Part shown: piece after piece, positions 19,464 to 31,372 of the stretch
Layout of the letters: each line of letters begins with the position of its first letter
Numbering within the stretch: position 1 is the first letter of the stretch
Source: Gautieria morchelliformis
Taxonomy: Eukaryota > Basidiomycota > Agaricomycetes > Gomphales > Gomphaceae
Assembly (NCBI GenBank): GCA_015179125.1
Contig: WHVA01000145.1
Location: forward strand, 1-64,000
Reading direction: 5' to 3'
Length of the DNA: 64,000 nt
Notes under the pieces: model-generated
The model's input: the letters and a program-made list of their open reading frames with translations, nothing else
Databases searched by the model: none
Told to the model about the DNA's origin: nothing
Program-made: the position numbers and the translations under genes

Positions 19464-20411
19464 CCATCCCGCTACCTCGATGCTTCCTCCCTCTCCGAAT
19501 CTGAAGAACACTGTTTTATCTGCCTCTCCCGCCTTAAACCCCATCTTCTCCATTTCCCTCTTCAAGGTCCTGTGCCAAACCCTCCCTGACTGCTATAGTC
19601 CGTATATTCCCTTCTTCAACCTGCATACCATATTCCCCTCTCCCAGCCTCATGAAACCTTCTGGCTGCCGCATATACACCGTGTCTCCCAATTTCCTGTT
19701 TAGATAGGCCCCCTTGACGTCGACTTGTCGTAGCTCGAGGTTGTATTTGCATGCGAGGGCGAGGATGAGTCAGATGGAGGTCAGTCTGATGGTAGGGGAA
19801 TAGGTTTCTTGATAATCGACTCCTGGGACCTGTGAGTAGCCCTGTGCAATGAGCTGTGACTTGAACTTATCGACTTCCCCCACGTTATCCCTTTTTACCC
19901 TGAACGTCCATCTACTCCCTACTACGTTTGCATCTAATGGTTTCTCCACCAGCTCCCACGTGTCGTATCCCATCAATGTGTGGTATTCGTCCTCGCAGAC
20001 CCTTCTCCACCTCTCCGCGTTTTCTGACTGCATCGCTTCTTTATAGCTCCCTGGCTCGTCTTCTGCTAATACCACGAATCCGCTCTCTGTCCCCTCCAGC
20101 TCCTTTCTTCCGTATGCCATGGCTGCTATTTCGGTGAGTAATGCCATGTGTCTCTTGCCCCTCCCGTACTCTGTGTTTGATGCATCCATCCACGGCCCTT
20201 TGGAAAATTCCTTTGGTGCCGTATTCTCCTCTTCTGCTATCTCTTCGCTGACTTTTACCTCTTTATTGTGTTCTTTTTCTTCCTCTCCAGGTTCAGCTTC
20301 TGTGTTGAAGCTCTCCACGCGTGGCTGCCATCTCCCTTCCTCCAGCACGTTGTCCATTTCCTCCCCATCTTTTTCGAAGCCCCACGTGTTGTTTTGGATC
20401 AGCAACGGCAT
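19464..20411 (-). pseudogene. Copia X integrase-RT linker and N-terminal reverse transcriptase
   Basis: Minus-strand frames at 20411-19770 and 19752-19469 encode the acidic Glu-rich linker, then GSRWTFRVKRDNVGEVDKF, AQGYSQVPGVDYQETYSPT and, after a TGA where Z has Arg, the downstream RT region to FRFGEGGSIEVAGW. The long solo LTR at 19463 interrupts it there. Confidence 0.8.
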
Positions 20412-20471
20412 CTCATCGTCATCCTCTCGTTTGTTTTCGTCCTTTGTTTTGGGATGGTGGATGCAGGTGAG

Positions 20472-20819
20472 TCACTTTCTGTCGGTTACCCATAGAGATG
20501 GTGTGTCGTCACCGTCAATGTGATGTATGGTGGTTCTTTCCACGTGCTTTAACTCATCGAAGATCACGTCCCTAGATTTGATCAGCATTTGGGTGTGTGC
20601 GACCCACACCTTATACGCCTTTGAGTTGTCGAAGTATCCGACGAATATCCCCTCTACTGATCTGAATTCTCCCTTCCTTCTAGTGGCTTTGGGTGTCAGT
20701 GCCCAGCATCTGGACCCATACATGCATAGCCAGTCGAGTCTTGGCTTGGATCCCCAGAGTGCTTCATATGGTGAGGTGCTGAGTCTGTGATGGAGTAAGC
20801 GATTTTTCATGAAGTTCAC
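20472..20819 (-). pseudogene. Copia X C-terminal integrase fragment
   Basis: The frame contains RLSTSPYEALWGSKP, CWALTPKATRRKGEF and GIFVGYFDNSKAYKVW, the post-catalytic part of copia integrase. A frameshift near 20412-20472 separates it from the RT part. Confidence 0.8.
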
Positions 20820-20906
20820 CGTGTGTATTCCTGATACCCAGAATCGGCTTGACAGCTTTGCGTCATGCTGTAATGTGAGTGCGCCCTCCTGAAGGGTTCT
20901 GTTGTA

Positions 20907-21890
20907 TCATTTGGCTATACCATTGTGCTCAGGTGTGTGTGGGGTTGTTGTCTCGTGAACGATGCCAAGCTCATGGCACAGGCTCGTGAATTCCTTCCCT
21001 GTGTACTCTCCCCTGTTGTCCATCTGCACCCTCTTCACGTCTCCTCTCTGTTTCCTCAGCCATGCTATATATCCTCTGAAGGATTCGGTGATCGTATTGC
21101 ACTCTTTGTTCTTCAGGAATTCGATGCTGGTGTATCTTGTTGCGTGATCAATCCAGGTAATGAAGTATCTGTATCCTCTGATTGACGTCTTGAATGGGCC
21201 GCATATGTCGGATGATGTTACGTCCCTGGTGTTCCTTGGGAGTTCTTTGGTGTTCTTGCATGGGGGGTGTGTCTGTTTGCTGAAGGGACAGTTGGCGCAT
21301 GGGCGTGGCTTCTGTTCTGTGTCGAGCTCAGCGAGTCCTACGCCGGTATGCTTTTTCTGCATTTTTTTGATCGTTGATATGGTGGCATGTGCTAATCTGT
21401 GGTGCCACAGGGTTAGTTTGGTGGGTTGTTTTGAGTAGACCATGGTGTCTGGCTTTGCTCTCGTTGATGGTTGTGCCATGTAGGCAAAGACATTGTTTAC
21501 TTTTGTTCCCTTGGCAATGACTTCTTCTCCCATCAGGAGCGACGTGTCCGTTTTGCTGAACACCACGTTGACGTCGGCTGAGGTCATGCATCCTACTGAT
21601 AAGAGGTTGGTGTTCAGTTTTGGGATGTATATAATGTCCATCAGGGTCAGTTCGAGTGGCGCTAGCTGGAGGTGTGTATCGCTCTGAATGGTGATTTGAA
21701 TTGTACCTCTCTGATCTGCGTTGAAGGAGTCTCCGCTTGACGTTTCTATGGAGATTGCAGTGGCAGGGTGTATCTCTTCGAAGAGGCTTATGTTCCCACA
21801 CAGGTGGCTCGATGCGCCTGAATCGACAAGCCATATGTGTACATTGTCTCTGATCGCAGATAGCGCTGAGGAGTTGGTTGATAAGGTCAT
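20907..21890 (-). pseudogene. Copia X protease and integrase core
   Basis: The 327-codon stretch carries the protease motif VDSGASSHLCG, the HHCC integrase zinc region (LWHHRLAHA...CANCPF) and catalytic segments SDICGPF and VQMDNRGEY. It ends at AK-stop where Z reads ER, giving a TGA just after the third catalytic position. That position reads Lys instead of Glu (GAA to AAA), so the integrase active site is also damaged. Confidence 0.82.
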
Positions 21891-21934
21891 GCTGTTCGCT
21901 AGTTCCTCAATCTGTGCTAAGGCGGATGCTCACA

Positions 21935-22450
21935 ACTTTTTATTACCTGTAGCTTCACCCATTTTATTCTCAAATTATAGAAAAGAAGAGGACGAAAGTA
22001 CATGCCAATCTTATTGTTGGGATATAAATAAATTTTCTTTTGTCCCTCCCCAAGCGGCGGCTCCGCCGACGAGAACGCCCATTCTTATTTTTACCCCTCT
22101 TCTTATTTTTTCTACCCACTTTTAATATACACTATATAATTATAACTATTCATATATATTACAAATATCTACACAACTACTATTACTCCATATGGTAGTC
22201 TAATACTCTCTCATTATAACTAGTCATACTAATACTCCTACTCATATCTGTTACTCTATCTTGTAGTCTAATACTCTCTCATATGTATATATATCTTTGA
22301 GATGTTTAAATATATACAGAATCATCTAATAACATCTATTATTCTCCTTATAAATACTACTATATATTCCTATATGTTGTTATTAATACTCTTATAGTAT
22401 ATATTATATACTCATATATGCTGTATTACATAACCATTATGAATATCCTC
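21935..22450. other. AT-rich insertion inside copia X gag; possible organellar DNA
   Basis: About 515 bp of strongly AT-rich sequence (long ATATAT-type runs, repeats of CTAATACTCTC) separates DSARLTNIPRND from the protease-proximal QIEELANSM of the X polyprotein. Near its left edge is a short GC-rich palindrome, GGCGGCTCCGCCG. That combination recalls fungal mitochondrial intergenic DNA. No TG...CA ends or clear target duplication were found. It could also be an AT-rich unclassified element. Confidence 0.45.
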
Positions 22451-23493
22451 CTAACATGACAATGTCATTCCTTGGTATGTTTGTGAGTCTAGCTGAGTCG
22501 ACGTCGGTTGGTTGCTGTTGTTGTGGGTACGAGGTTGGTCTTCCCGTGCCGTCTCGATCGTTGCCGCTGACTCCTTCTCCTTGTATGTTCCCCCTCTTCT
22601 CCATGGCTCCTGATTGCGAGTCCTCCTCCGGGTGCGTAGCATCTGGCGGCGGAGTGGTTAGGTTTCCCGCAGTTATTACAGAAGAAACCTGTCCCCATGA
22701 CGTTCTGTGATTGTGGGTATTGGTTCTGGTTCTGGTGAGTGGTCACTGAGTTGCTATATGATCTGTTAGCTTGGTAACCCGTTCTTCTTGGTGTCGTGGA
22801 TTGGGCAATGAAGGCTGTGGCCGCCTGTGTCGACATTTCCACGGCCCCCAGATCCGCCTTGTGAGCATCCAATCTCACTTCAATGTCGTCTGGATCTGTG
22901 GTGATCATTCGTATCGTCTGGGTGATGGGTCTCCAGGACTCTGGGACATTTCTAAGAATAGTGGCCGTGTGAGTAGAATCCGCTATGATCTCCCCCATTT
23001 TTGCCAGCTGGCTTCTGTACTCTTTCATCGTGGTGAGGTACACTGAGACCAATTGGCCCTCGGTCATGTGATAGTTTTTGTACCTTGTTCTGACTATACT
23101 TATTTTGCTAGGATCCTTCGATTCGAATTTCCTAGTGAGTATTTTCCACGCTTCTTCGCATTTCTCTGTGGAGTCGATCACCGTCTGAAGCTCCGGTGAT
23201 ATACACAGGAGTATCTGACTGTATGCGGTGTTGTTCCTGTCGTCCCACTCATCTTGGAGCTGTTGTAGGGTGCTGCTGCCGGTTCCGGTGGTGACTAGGG
23301 TCTGTTGGTTAGCTGCAGTGGGGTATGGGTCCATACCGGTGATAATTTTGTGTAATCTCTTATCTCTGGCTGTTGCTAACAGTTCCCTTTTCCAGGACAT
23401 CCAATTGTCCTTCCCCAGCTTAGGTTTGATGTCGTGGAATTTGTGGATGTCGTGTTTCGGTGTGACGTGCGCTGGGGCCGTTGCTTGAGCCAT
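22451..23493 (-). pseudogene. Copia X gag
   Basis: From ATG at 23493 the frame encodes a UBN2-type copia Gag: WMSWKRELLATA, then a helical capsid-like region with MEYRSQLAKMGEI-like sequence, and a zinc knuckle CNNCGKPNHSAARC. After the knuckle a frameshift moves the frame into the one ending at the AT-rich insertion. It aligns end to end with the N-terminal part of element Z. Confidence 0.8.
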
Positions 23494-23506
23494 GGTAAGT
23501 CAATGA

Positions 23507-23517
23507 GGCTCTTAATC
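23507..23517 (-). promoter_or_regulatory. Copia X primer-binding site, candidate lysine tRNA(CUU) anticodon arm
   Basis: Read on the minus strand, GATTAAGAGCC abuts the LTR end (TTTACA). Its complement GGCUCUUAAUC resembles the anticodon arm of tRNA-Lys(CUU), GACUCUUAAUC, with one mismatch and the CUU anticodon included. The position equals that of the initiator-Met half-tRNA site in C1. Confidence 0.5.
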
Positions 23518-23958
23518 TGTAAAGAATAAGAGTATCTAGGAGTGTTGTTGAATAGAAGTATGATTCAGACTTTGATGTGAAGTTGAATTGAGTGTATGGT
23601 CCGTTTGATGAAGATAGATTGCGCAGGGTATATGTGCAGTGAGACAAGTGTAGCGCAGATAGATGTATCTCGAAGTAAAAACTTATGTGTGAAATGTGTG
23701 AGTTCAATTGACTGGGGGTACGATACATAGTGCAGCTATTTATCTGTTGTGTGGAATGAACTACGATGTAAAGGGAATGGGTACATAGGTGAACGTGTGT
23801 ATGCGGCTCGGGGGTCAGTGCGCCAGGTGCTGTAAGACAGCGTAACTGTCTAGTTGCGGATGATGCGCACACAAGCACCCACACACAGCTGCGGATTGTG
23901 GACAAGCATATCCTGTCCACATATCTTGTCCACCTAGCTTATTCACATCATGTCCACA
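23518..23958 (-). repeat. 5' LTR of copia X
   Basis: The inner boundary (minus-strand end CTTTACA at 23518) is well placed by the adjacent primer site and by analogy with Z. The outer boundary at about 23958 (minus-strand TGTGGACATGATG) is the best TG start, but with no 3' LTR it cannot be confirmed. Confidence 0.55.
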
Positions 23959-24696
23959 ATTCCTTACTATTATTAGTTTTTCATTGTTCCCTCAAGCTAT
24001 AAGTAGTACAAGTTACGACCGAATAGATTATCTTTCGAGACCCCCTCTCACTCGCACAGTTCTCTTCTAAGTCATACCCTTTGGGTACCACCAGGCCTGA
24101 ACGACGCACTACAGTGCTGCGGTAGGTATGTGTTATGCGGATAGGGAAGGTGTGCGGTTTGATTGAAAGCATCAGATGTGAGATAATTGGAGTGAGTGAG
24201 TGAGTGAGTTAATCAATTAGAGTGCTCGAAGCGCTTGGCGCTTATGGTGTACTGTAGCCAGTCATACAAACAAAGGACTAGTTAATCATGTGATGCCACT
24301 TTTAACCCTTCAGTCACTCTGACTTGCATGCCTCACTCATCCCTTCAACACCCGCCGCCACGTCATTATTAGTCATGGGAATGTGTGACGATTCCTTCTA
24401 ACTTGGGGTAGTGACGCAATAGCGTTTCATAAGTTTTGAGCGTAGCCATGGGACCATGGGTTCTAGGGGTTGGCCTAGATGTTAAGCGAGAAACACCCAA
24501 TTGCCCAATCTGGTGACATCAATATTGTTGAGAATGAAGGATGGCCATTTTTGGAACAGGGAGCTTTCACCCCTGTGACATCGATAGGGTTTCAGTGGGG
24601 TTACACAGTCGGGTTTTCCAAATATTTTGAGGTAGTAGGTAATAGTGTGTGCCAGGAGTAGTGGTTATGGGTAATGACTAGTGGGTGAATCAAGGG
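23959..24696. other. Intergenic sequence between copia X and the tRNA-like element
   Basis: No gene is seen. A GAGT microsatellite (GTGAGTGAGTGAGTGAG) lies near 24193-24208. A CTATAAGTAGTACAAG segment near 23998 could be part of an old LTR. Confidence 0.4.
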
Positions 24697-24780
24697 TGGG
24701 GGTGCGGGATTCGAACCCGCGAGCGCCGCTCAAGTAAGTGACACCCAGCCGCGGTGGTCCCACTGCACCACTGCACCCCA
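24697..24780 (-). ncRNA. tRNA-like sequence with pol III A and B boxes
   Basis: On the minus strand, an A-box-like TGGTGCAGTGG lies in a D-arm (GTGG/CCAC stem) and a perfect B box GGTTCGAATCC in a 5-bp T stem (GCGGG/CCCGC). The acceptor stem is imperfect, and I cannot fold a normal anticodon arm in the roughly 35 nt between the arms. It is probably a decayed tRNA or the tRNA-derived head of a SINE. The amino-acid specificity cannot be read. Confidence 0.4.
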
Positions 24781-25139
24781 GCGGAGATAATTGGAAAGGG
24801 GTGTGTGTGTGATTAAAAACATCAGAACTAAGATGTACTTGTTTGAAAGAAAGTGGAGAACGAAAGAGGCATAAAGGGAAGGATGTGCGTGATGGGCTGA
24901 CTGTCGAGTTGCTCCATGGATCGACGCAGTTCAGGCTCGGGTATTGTCTTGGTTCAGGGGTGGATCCGTGGGCTGCTGGGTTGGCTGTGTGTCCACAGGT
25001 TGATGGGGTGATATGATGGATCGTGTGGGTGTGTATGTGATCGAGGGGGAAGCTAAGGATTGGTGGCACGGACAAGTTGCAGGTAGAGGGGTTTGTATCA
25101 GGTGAAGTGAAGTGAGAGTGATGTTTTGGATTAGGATTG
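24781..25139. other. Unassigned block beside the gypsy relic
   Basis: The gypsy integrase similarity stops abruptly at about 25140, where the minus strand reads TGTCACAATCC instead of the expected continuation. The block between this point and the tRNA-like sequence could be a separate insertion (possibly with TG start), but no second boundary is clear. Confidence 0.3.
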
Positions 25140-25940
25140 TGACACTTGGTACTCCGGGGCAGGAACCTGGCATTGGTTGTAGTACCTTGCCATGTCGTCT
25201 TTGGCCTTTGCAAGGGCATACTTGGCTTCTGAAAGGGTGGAGTCCATGCAGTCTCAGAACTCATTGACTGCCTCGAGTCGGGACTTTGCCTGGCATGGCC
25301 CAAAGCCCATCTGTGGGTGTTGTCCGGAGTCGAGCATGAAGGGAGTCTGTTGTGTGGCAGAATGTACATGGTTGTTGTATTGGAATTCCACCAGTGGAAG
25401 TAGCTCATCCCAGTCATCCTGTCTCTCATTGAAAAAGAGGTGGAGATATTGCTCTAGCTCCTGATTGACCCATTCCATCTGTCTGTCACCCTGCAGATGG
25501 TATGCTGTGGTGGACCAAGCAGGTGGTAGAGCTCTTGTGTCAGTTCCACGATGAACTGTGGACCTCGGTCGGAAATGACTTGCTTCGGGAGTCCATGCAT
25601 CTTCCAGACATGCGTGAGGAACAGGCGGGTCGCTCCGGGTGCCATTATTGTCGTGTGTGTCAGAATGAAGTGGGACACCTTGCTTACCAAGTCTACGACA
25701 TTCATGATCATGTCGTAGCTGTGAGACTCTGGGAGTTCAACGATGAAGTCGACACTGATGGTGTCCCAGTGGGATTCTGGAATCGGGAGTGGAACCAACT
25801 CTCTGACAGGCAGATGCCGCTGTGCTTTGGTCCGGAGGCAAAGGTCGCACATCTTCACATACTGCCCAATGTAGGGGGACATCTGAGGCCACCGGTAGTT
25901 CTGAGCCACTAACTCCAGTATATTCCACCTGCCAGCGTGC
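25140..25940 (-). pseudogene. Ty3/gypsy integrase relic
   Basis: Minus-strand fragments encode the H2C2 zinc region (YVKMCDLCLRTKAQRH), the catalytic core (WDTISVDFIVELPES, KQVISDRGPQF) and a downstream part (QYNNHVHSATQQTPF). These match element G residue by residue with scattered changes. A deletion around 25500 removes the segment with the catalytic glutamate. Dispersed repeat W cuts it at 25941, and the other end is lost at 25140. Confidence 0.85.
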
Positions 25941-26295
25941 TGTCAAGATTGGTTTTTAGGTGTTAATATCGTGTACTAGTGAACACAGCGAATGCCCGAA
26001 TAACTTGTGTGAATAAGTATGCCGTTCGGCGAATAGGTGAACCAACAAATGTTCACAAGATACGAGGGTTGCCCGAATGGAGCTCGCCCTACTTATCTAC
26101 AGTCGTAGCGAAATAGCCCGTGGCACTTGACGATGTAACGTGCAAGGTGTCACGGAAGGGCTGTCTAAGTAGCAACAATCCCTTTGCCAGCGAAGGTGCT
26201 CCTTCGGAGCCCTTTGCCGACAGCACAGAAAATAGTTCGAAGGGTAAGGTAACGAAGATGAAGTATGAGAACTCACCAGTGATGCCTAAGTCCTC
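25941..26295 (+). repeat. Dispersed repeat W, copy 1
   Basis: The 355-bp sequence starts TGTCAAGATTGG and ends GATGCCTAAGTCCTC, where an LTR of copia Y1 begins. A second copy, about 90 percent alike, lies at 42608-42928. It starts inside a gypsy frame here and inside gene H1 there, so its left boundary is precise. No coding capacity, terminal inverted repeat or target duplication is obvious. An LTR fragment is possible. Confidence 0.65.
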
Positions 26296-26792
26296 TGTAG
26301 AGGACAGGAATTATAGGCAGTAGGAATGGACTTCTTGCTCAAAAGAATAGACTAGAAAACAATTCACTCTCTCAGTGAATTTAGTTGTCACTGTAAATAT
26401 ATTATACACTACCTAGAAAACAATTCACTACAGAGGATTTCTAGGTTAATAAATCGAAAGAATGCTAGACTAATTTACTTGCCTCTCTCAGTGAATTTAG
26501 TTGTCACTGAGAGAGGGGGAAACTGTTTCACTGCGCATGTACTACTACCCGGCCCTTTAGCGCCCAAGAGCTCGCGCGTCGAAGTCATTTCAGACTCCGC
26601 TGGGTGCAGCCGCTTGTGAAAGTAGGAATAACAAGATGAAATGGAGAGATAGGGAGTGAGTGGAAAATTTCGAAAATAACCAGAGAAATGGATGCATGAT
26701 ACAAGAACAACATGAGAAGAAATTGAGAAAGCACACAACAAATTGGATATATTATGCTTGATTTTGGTGCAGGAGCATCAATGCACCCAACA
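26296..26792 (-). repeat. 3' LTR of copia Y1
   Basis: Minus-strand ends are TGTTGGGTGCATT and GTCCTCTACA. It contains the Y-family hairpin CTCTCTCAGTGA...TCACTGAGAGAG plus a second direct copy of half of it. The polypurine tract TTGAGGGGGCG precedes it on the minus strand (26793-26803). Confidence 0.88.
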
Positions 26793-26805
26793 CGCCCCCT
26801 CAAGC

Positions 26806-29800
26806 TTAATATATTCCGATTTGTTCATTGAGGATCTTCACTCTAGGACTAGGAAGTCCTTTGGTGAGGATATCTGCCAACATTTGTTCGGTTGGCAAAT
26901 AAACGAGCTTGGCTTGTTGATTTTTGATTATATCTCGAAGGAAATATAATCTGATGTCGAAATGTTTGGTTCTCGTGTGTTGTTGAGTGCCATACGTGAT
27001 GGCAATGGCTGATTGATTGTCTGAATAAATTTTGATGGGTCTGTTCAGTGGTTGGAATATTTCAGAAATAAAATGGCGCATCCAAAGAGCCTCTTTGCCC
27101 GCATGGGTCAGGGCGACGAATTCGGCTTCAGTTGATGAGAGGGCTACTATCGACTGTTTCTGGCAACTCCATGAAACAGTGCCTCCATCAATCTGAAATA
27201 AGTATGCCGAATACGAACGCCTATGACTCTGCGAACCCCAATCCGCATCTGAATACCCCATCAAGCCGTCTCGATTTCTTCCAAGTGTGAGCTTGTAATG
27301 CTTCGTGCCTTTCAAATATTTGAAGACACGTTTGACTGCATTCCAATGTGTGCCACCTGGATTTTCGAGGAATTGCGAAAGCAATGACACCGCAAATGCA
27401 ATGTCAGGTCGAGTGGCTACAGCTGCCCACATCAGTGATCCTATGGCTTGCCTGTATGGAAACTTCGACATGGCTTTCTTGCCTCTCTCTGTAGAAGGAC
27501 ACTGGTCTTTTGATAATTTAACAGCTGGATCAAGGGGCGTAGCATAAGTCTTTGCATCTTCGAGATTGAATTTCTTGATGATCTTCTCGATGTATGCAGG
27601 TTGTGAAATTGCAATAGTTTTCTTCTGCCAGTCTCTTTCGATTTTGAGATTCAATAGCCAATGAATCTCGCCTAGATCTTTCATACTGAAGACCTGAGCA
27701 AGATCTCGTTTGACTTCGTCCAGGACTGACTGATTCTCAGCTGTGATGGTGAGATCATCCACAGCTGTTGCAATGATCACATGCCCCTTTCCGCCACGTC
27801 TATAAAATACAGCCCCATCTGTGGCTGACGTAGTGAATCCTAATTTGTGGAATTCACCACTTAGACGTTTGTACCATTCCCTTCCAGATTGTTTGAGGCC
27901 ATAGAGTGCTTTCTTCAAAAGTAGCACTTCGTCTTTGTCTCTAGACTCATATCCATACGGCTGCTTCATGTAAATAGGTTCAGGTAGTGTAGCATTGAGG
28001 TATGCATAGCCACGTCCATTTGATGGATAGGCCAGTCATTCCTAGCAGCAATGGCGCATATGATCCGTAGGGAGGATAACCGAGCAACAGGTGAGTATGT
28101 CTCATCATAGTCGACTCCAAACTTCTGTGTGAAGCCTTGGGCGACCATTCTCGATTTAGGCATTATTGGTTTCCCTTCTGGATTACGCTTCCAAAGGTAG
28201 ACCCATTTATTACCGACAATATTGGCTCCAGGAGGTGGTTTGGCTCGTTCCCACACTCCCTTGTCGATTAGGGCCTCATACTCTTTGTCCATTGATTTCT
28301 TCCATATAGGATTATTCAGAGCTTGTCTGCATTGCTAGGTTCAATTTGACTCAAATCCGGCGCCTTGTTATTGTTTTGACCGTCGGTTAGAAACGCATGA
28401 TGGCACACTCATAGCTACTGATGCCATCAATCTCGGAGGATAATTCTTGGTCGAATAAATTCTTTATGGTCCTCAACGTCCTCGTAAGCTAGCGTAGTCA
28501 TATGTGGCCAGCTTGTCTCTGGGTTTGAGATCTTGTTACGGGACCTGATGGGGCCGGCTGCACTTGTTGTTGACGGATCCTTTCGCTTCTCCTTATCGGT
28601 TCAGCTTCTCTAGGTCTGTCATCAACTCCCTGAATAGGTTGCAGCTTTTCAAGATATTCCTCTGGTGCATTTCATCAATTTCTTCGATCTTTGCCTCTTC
28701 GCTGACTAAGCGACCGGGCACAGGCACTGATGCCGGAATGGCCTTCTTCTCCTCTCTAGACGTAGGTAGCTTGGATTCCTCAATAGAAATGATTGGGACC
28801 TTTCCCTTCTTCATCTCTGAATCAAACACAACATTCTGCTCGACAGAAACTTTGTGCGAGTCAGGCCAATAAAATAATGACCATGGCTCTGCGCAGAAAT
28901 TCCTATCCACCGAGCTCTCTTGGCACGAGCTTCCAATTTATCTCCCTGAGTGACCTTAACATAGACTTCATTCCCCACGCGTGAATGTCTTTGAGATTCG
29001 GTTTCTCATGGTGATCATCTCGTAGGGCGTTTTATCGGTAGAGCTCTTGTTGCGTCCTGTTCCTAAGATAATTGGCATGCTGTATGCATAGCCCCATAAT
29101 ATCTTAGGAAGGCCTGATTCTAACAGCATGGCACGAGTTCTCTCAGTGAGAGTTGGTTCAGACGTTCGGCAACACCATTAGACTCTGGTGTGTCGTGTAC
29201 CGTCAACTGATGCTTCGTGCCTTGTTTGGCTAGATGCTGTTCGAATTCAGAGCTCGTATATCGCCCCCTCGATCAGAAACAAGTGCCTTGATGTGCACAT
29301 TTCTCTGTCGAAGCATTAAAGCCTCGTAGAGCTTGTACTTTGAGAATGCTTCTGATTTGTTCGCCATGAGATAGATCACCGATTCTCTTGAGTAGTCATC
29401 GATAAAGAGACATAATATGACTTTTTATCGATTGTGAGGTGTCTTGCAGGTCCCCAGACATCAGAATAAATTCTGTCACCGAATTTTGATGTTCGGTCTC
29501 TGGGTTCTCGAGGAAGAGGTTTGCGTGCAATCTTGGCCTGAATACACGCATCACAGACAATTCTATCGCCTGTGGAGCTCAGTTCAATGCCCAATATCAT
29601 GCCACGATTTAATAGATGTTGTAGGGATTTCTGTGAGATGTGCCCCATTTTTTGATGAATTTCCATGGCAGACAAACACATATGGGCTTGAGCACTTGGT
29701 GACTGGAGGTCTAGTCGATATAAGCCATTGACCTTCGGTGCTTGCATCAATACCTTTCCAGCAGTGTTAGATATTGTGCATTTCTGGCCACCGAGTCGAA

Positions 29801-30734
29801 TATCGTAGCCAGCATATCGCACCGACCTATCGAGACGAGGGTAGCAGCAATTTTTGGTGCATAGTATGTATCTTGCAAAGTGACTTCTACTGTTTTATCT
29901 CCAACCTTATTGGATAATACGAGCAGTCCTGAACCAAGGCATCAAAGGTGCCTTTGTTGGCTGCTCGGATAGTCCTTGGCTGTGAGAATTGGCAGTAGTT
30001 CCTCAATAAATTTTTATGAGGAGTCATATGCGATGTCGTTCCGGTGTCGAGTATGACTATAACTCCTGAGGACATGCTCGAATTAAAATTAGAGCACTCG
30101 TCGAAATTGGTGAAGGCAAGATGCCCATCATCACTTTCCTCAGAAGAGGACTCTTCTTCGGCAACATTCGCTTTTGCTTTACCCTTCTTCTTCTTCTTGC
30201 CTTTGGCTTTTTTCTTCTGACGTGGTCCTTGACCTTCTTTACCACCTCCTTTAGCCCAGCAATTTTCGATGGAATGTCCAGGCTTTTTGCAGTTGGTGCA
30301 TATATGCGCCTTCTGCGCCTTCTGGTCCTTCTTGGTAGATGAACCAATAAACACCTGCTCTTCTTGCGGGAGTGTTTTCTTCCTGTCATACTGAGCCTTT
30401 AGTACCCTAATAATATCATCAGGGACTAATGGCCTCCCGCATTCTTCAAGCGAAGTGGTAAGGGCGTTCATGACTGCCTCATAGGATGGTGGAAGTGACG
30501 CAAGGATAATGTCCATGAATTCTTCTTCAGAAACTCTGGCTCCCATCTCATTAAGACGAGCATATAGGTCTTGGGCCTTATCCAAGTGGTCTCTCAAGTC
30601 TCCATCCTCAGGACATCTCATACTGCAGAGTTGTCTCTGCAGGCTGGTGAGGACCATCTTGGGCTTTTTGGTCATTTCATTGACCAATGCATCCCAAGTC
30701 TCTTTTGCTGTCTTTTGTTTCTGTAGCATCAGAG
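26806..30734 (-). pseudogene. Copia Y1 gag (C-terminal part), protease, integrase, RT and RNase H
   Basis: Minus-strand pieces at 30729-29887 (gag C-part with zinc knuckle CTNCKKPGHSIENC and protease DTGTTSHMT), 29822-29376 (integrase N-part, SDVWGPA), 28910-28593, 28292-27966 (RT start, GVDYDETYSPVARL) and 27969-26806 (RT to RNase H, ending GIY-stop) are colinear with Y2. Frameshifts separate them; one is a single-base loss near 28008 relative to Y2. The RT catalytic motif reads TAVDD instead of YVDD, the same as in Y2, so it is a family trait. The RNase H part looks intact. Confidence 0.85.
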
Positions 30735-30739
30735 CTAAT

Positions 30740-31363
30740 TCTAAAGAATACTCGGTAACTAAGAGGTGTGCTACTAGGAGTAGCTAGGGAATTAGGGCAT
30801 GGGTTGGCCCGGAATAAGTCTGCAAGGTCTTGATGCACTTAGGACTTGAGCGCCGGGGAAAATGACCAGTAGAATTGGTGATTTTAATTGAGGACGTCGC
30901 TCGGTCTTTTATACAAACATATCTAAGGTAACTAGTGGTGATATTGAGGGGGCATGGGCGAGAGGAAGGTCAGAAGGTGGTGGACCGAGGGTTGGAGATG
31001 GGTGTGGAGCGTTCGTGGGGTAGATCGAAGATAGGACTACCTATGTGTACATATTGTGGAGCAACATGGTGCGATCATGGAATGGAACAGGGTCGAGACT
31101 GGAGAAAGGGGAAGGGGGGAAAACATGGAACTCAATCGTCCGGCTGATCTGCCATGTGTGTGCAGCGATGTGAGCCCGTGAGATCGCGTGGACTCGCATG
31201 GCTCCTCGACTCGGCTCGACTCGGTGCACGCGTACGCGCCTCGGTGAACTCGCTTGACTCGTGGGATGGTAGTGGCTCGGGGGGGGGGAAGGGTGGTAAG
31301 TGATTGGTGGGTCAGAGGAGGGTGAGTGGGTCAATGGGTACTGTACAGTCTGGTTTCCTAACA
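30740..31363 (-). repeat. 3' LTR of copia Z
   Basis: Minus-strand ends are TGTTAGGAAACC and TATTCTTTAGA. Both Z LTRs end in GA instead of CA; the related X LTR ends CTTTACA. Internal CTCGACTCGACT-type repeats vary between the LTRs. Confidence 0.85.
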
Positions 31364-31372
31364 CGCCCCCTC
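31364..31372 (-). promoter_or_regulatory. Polypurine tract of copia Z
   Basis: Minus-strand TGAGGGGGCG lies between the polyprotein stop (TGA at 31373-31371) and the 3' LTR. Confidence 0.7.

Larger units (their letters stand above)
16312..23958 (-). mobile_element. Degenerate Ty1/copia element X, nested with three or more insertions
   Basis: On the minus strand the order is LTR (23958-23518), primer site, gag (23493 down), protease/integrase, reverse transcriptase and part of RNase H, ending near 16312 without a 3' LTR. The sequence is colinear with element Z at the protein level throughout. Three foreign blocks split it: an AT-rich segment (about 21935-22450), a 1411-bp solo LTR (18053-19463) and a hAT-like element (16458-17795). 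Several stops and frameshifts make it non-functional. The missing 3' end means no target duplication can be tested. Confidence 0.85.
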
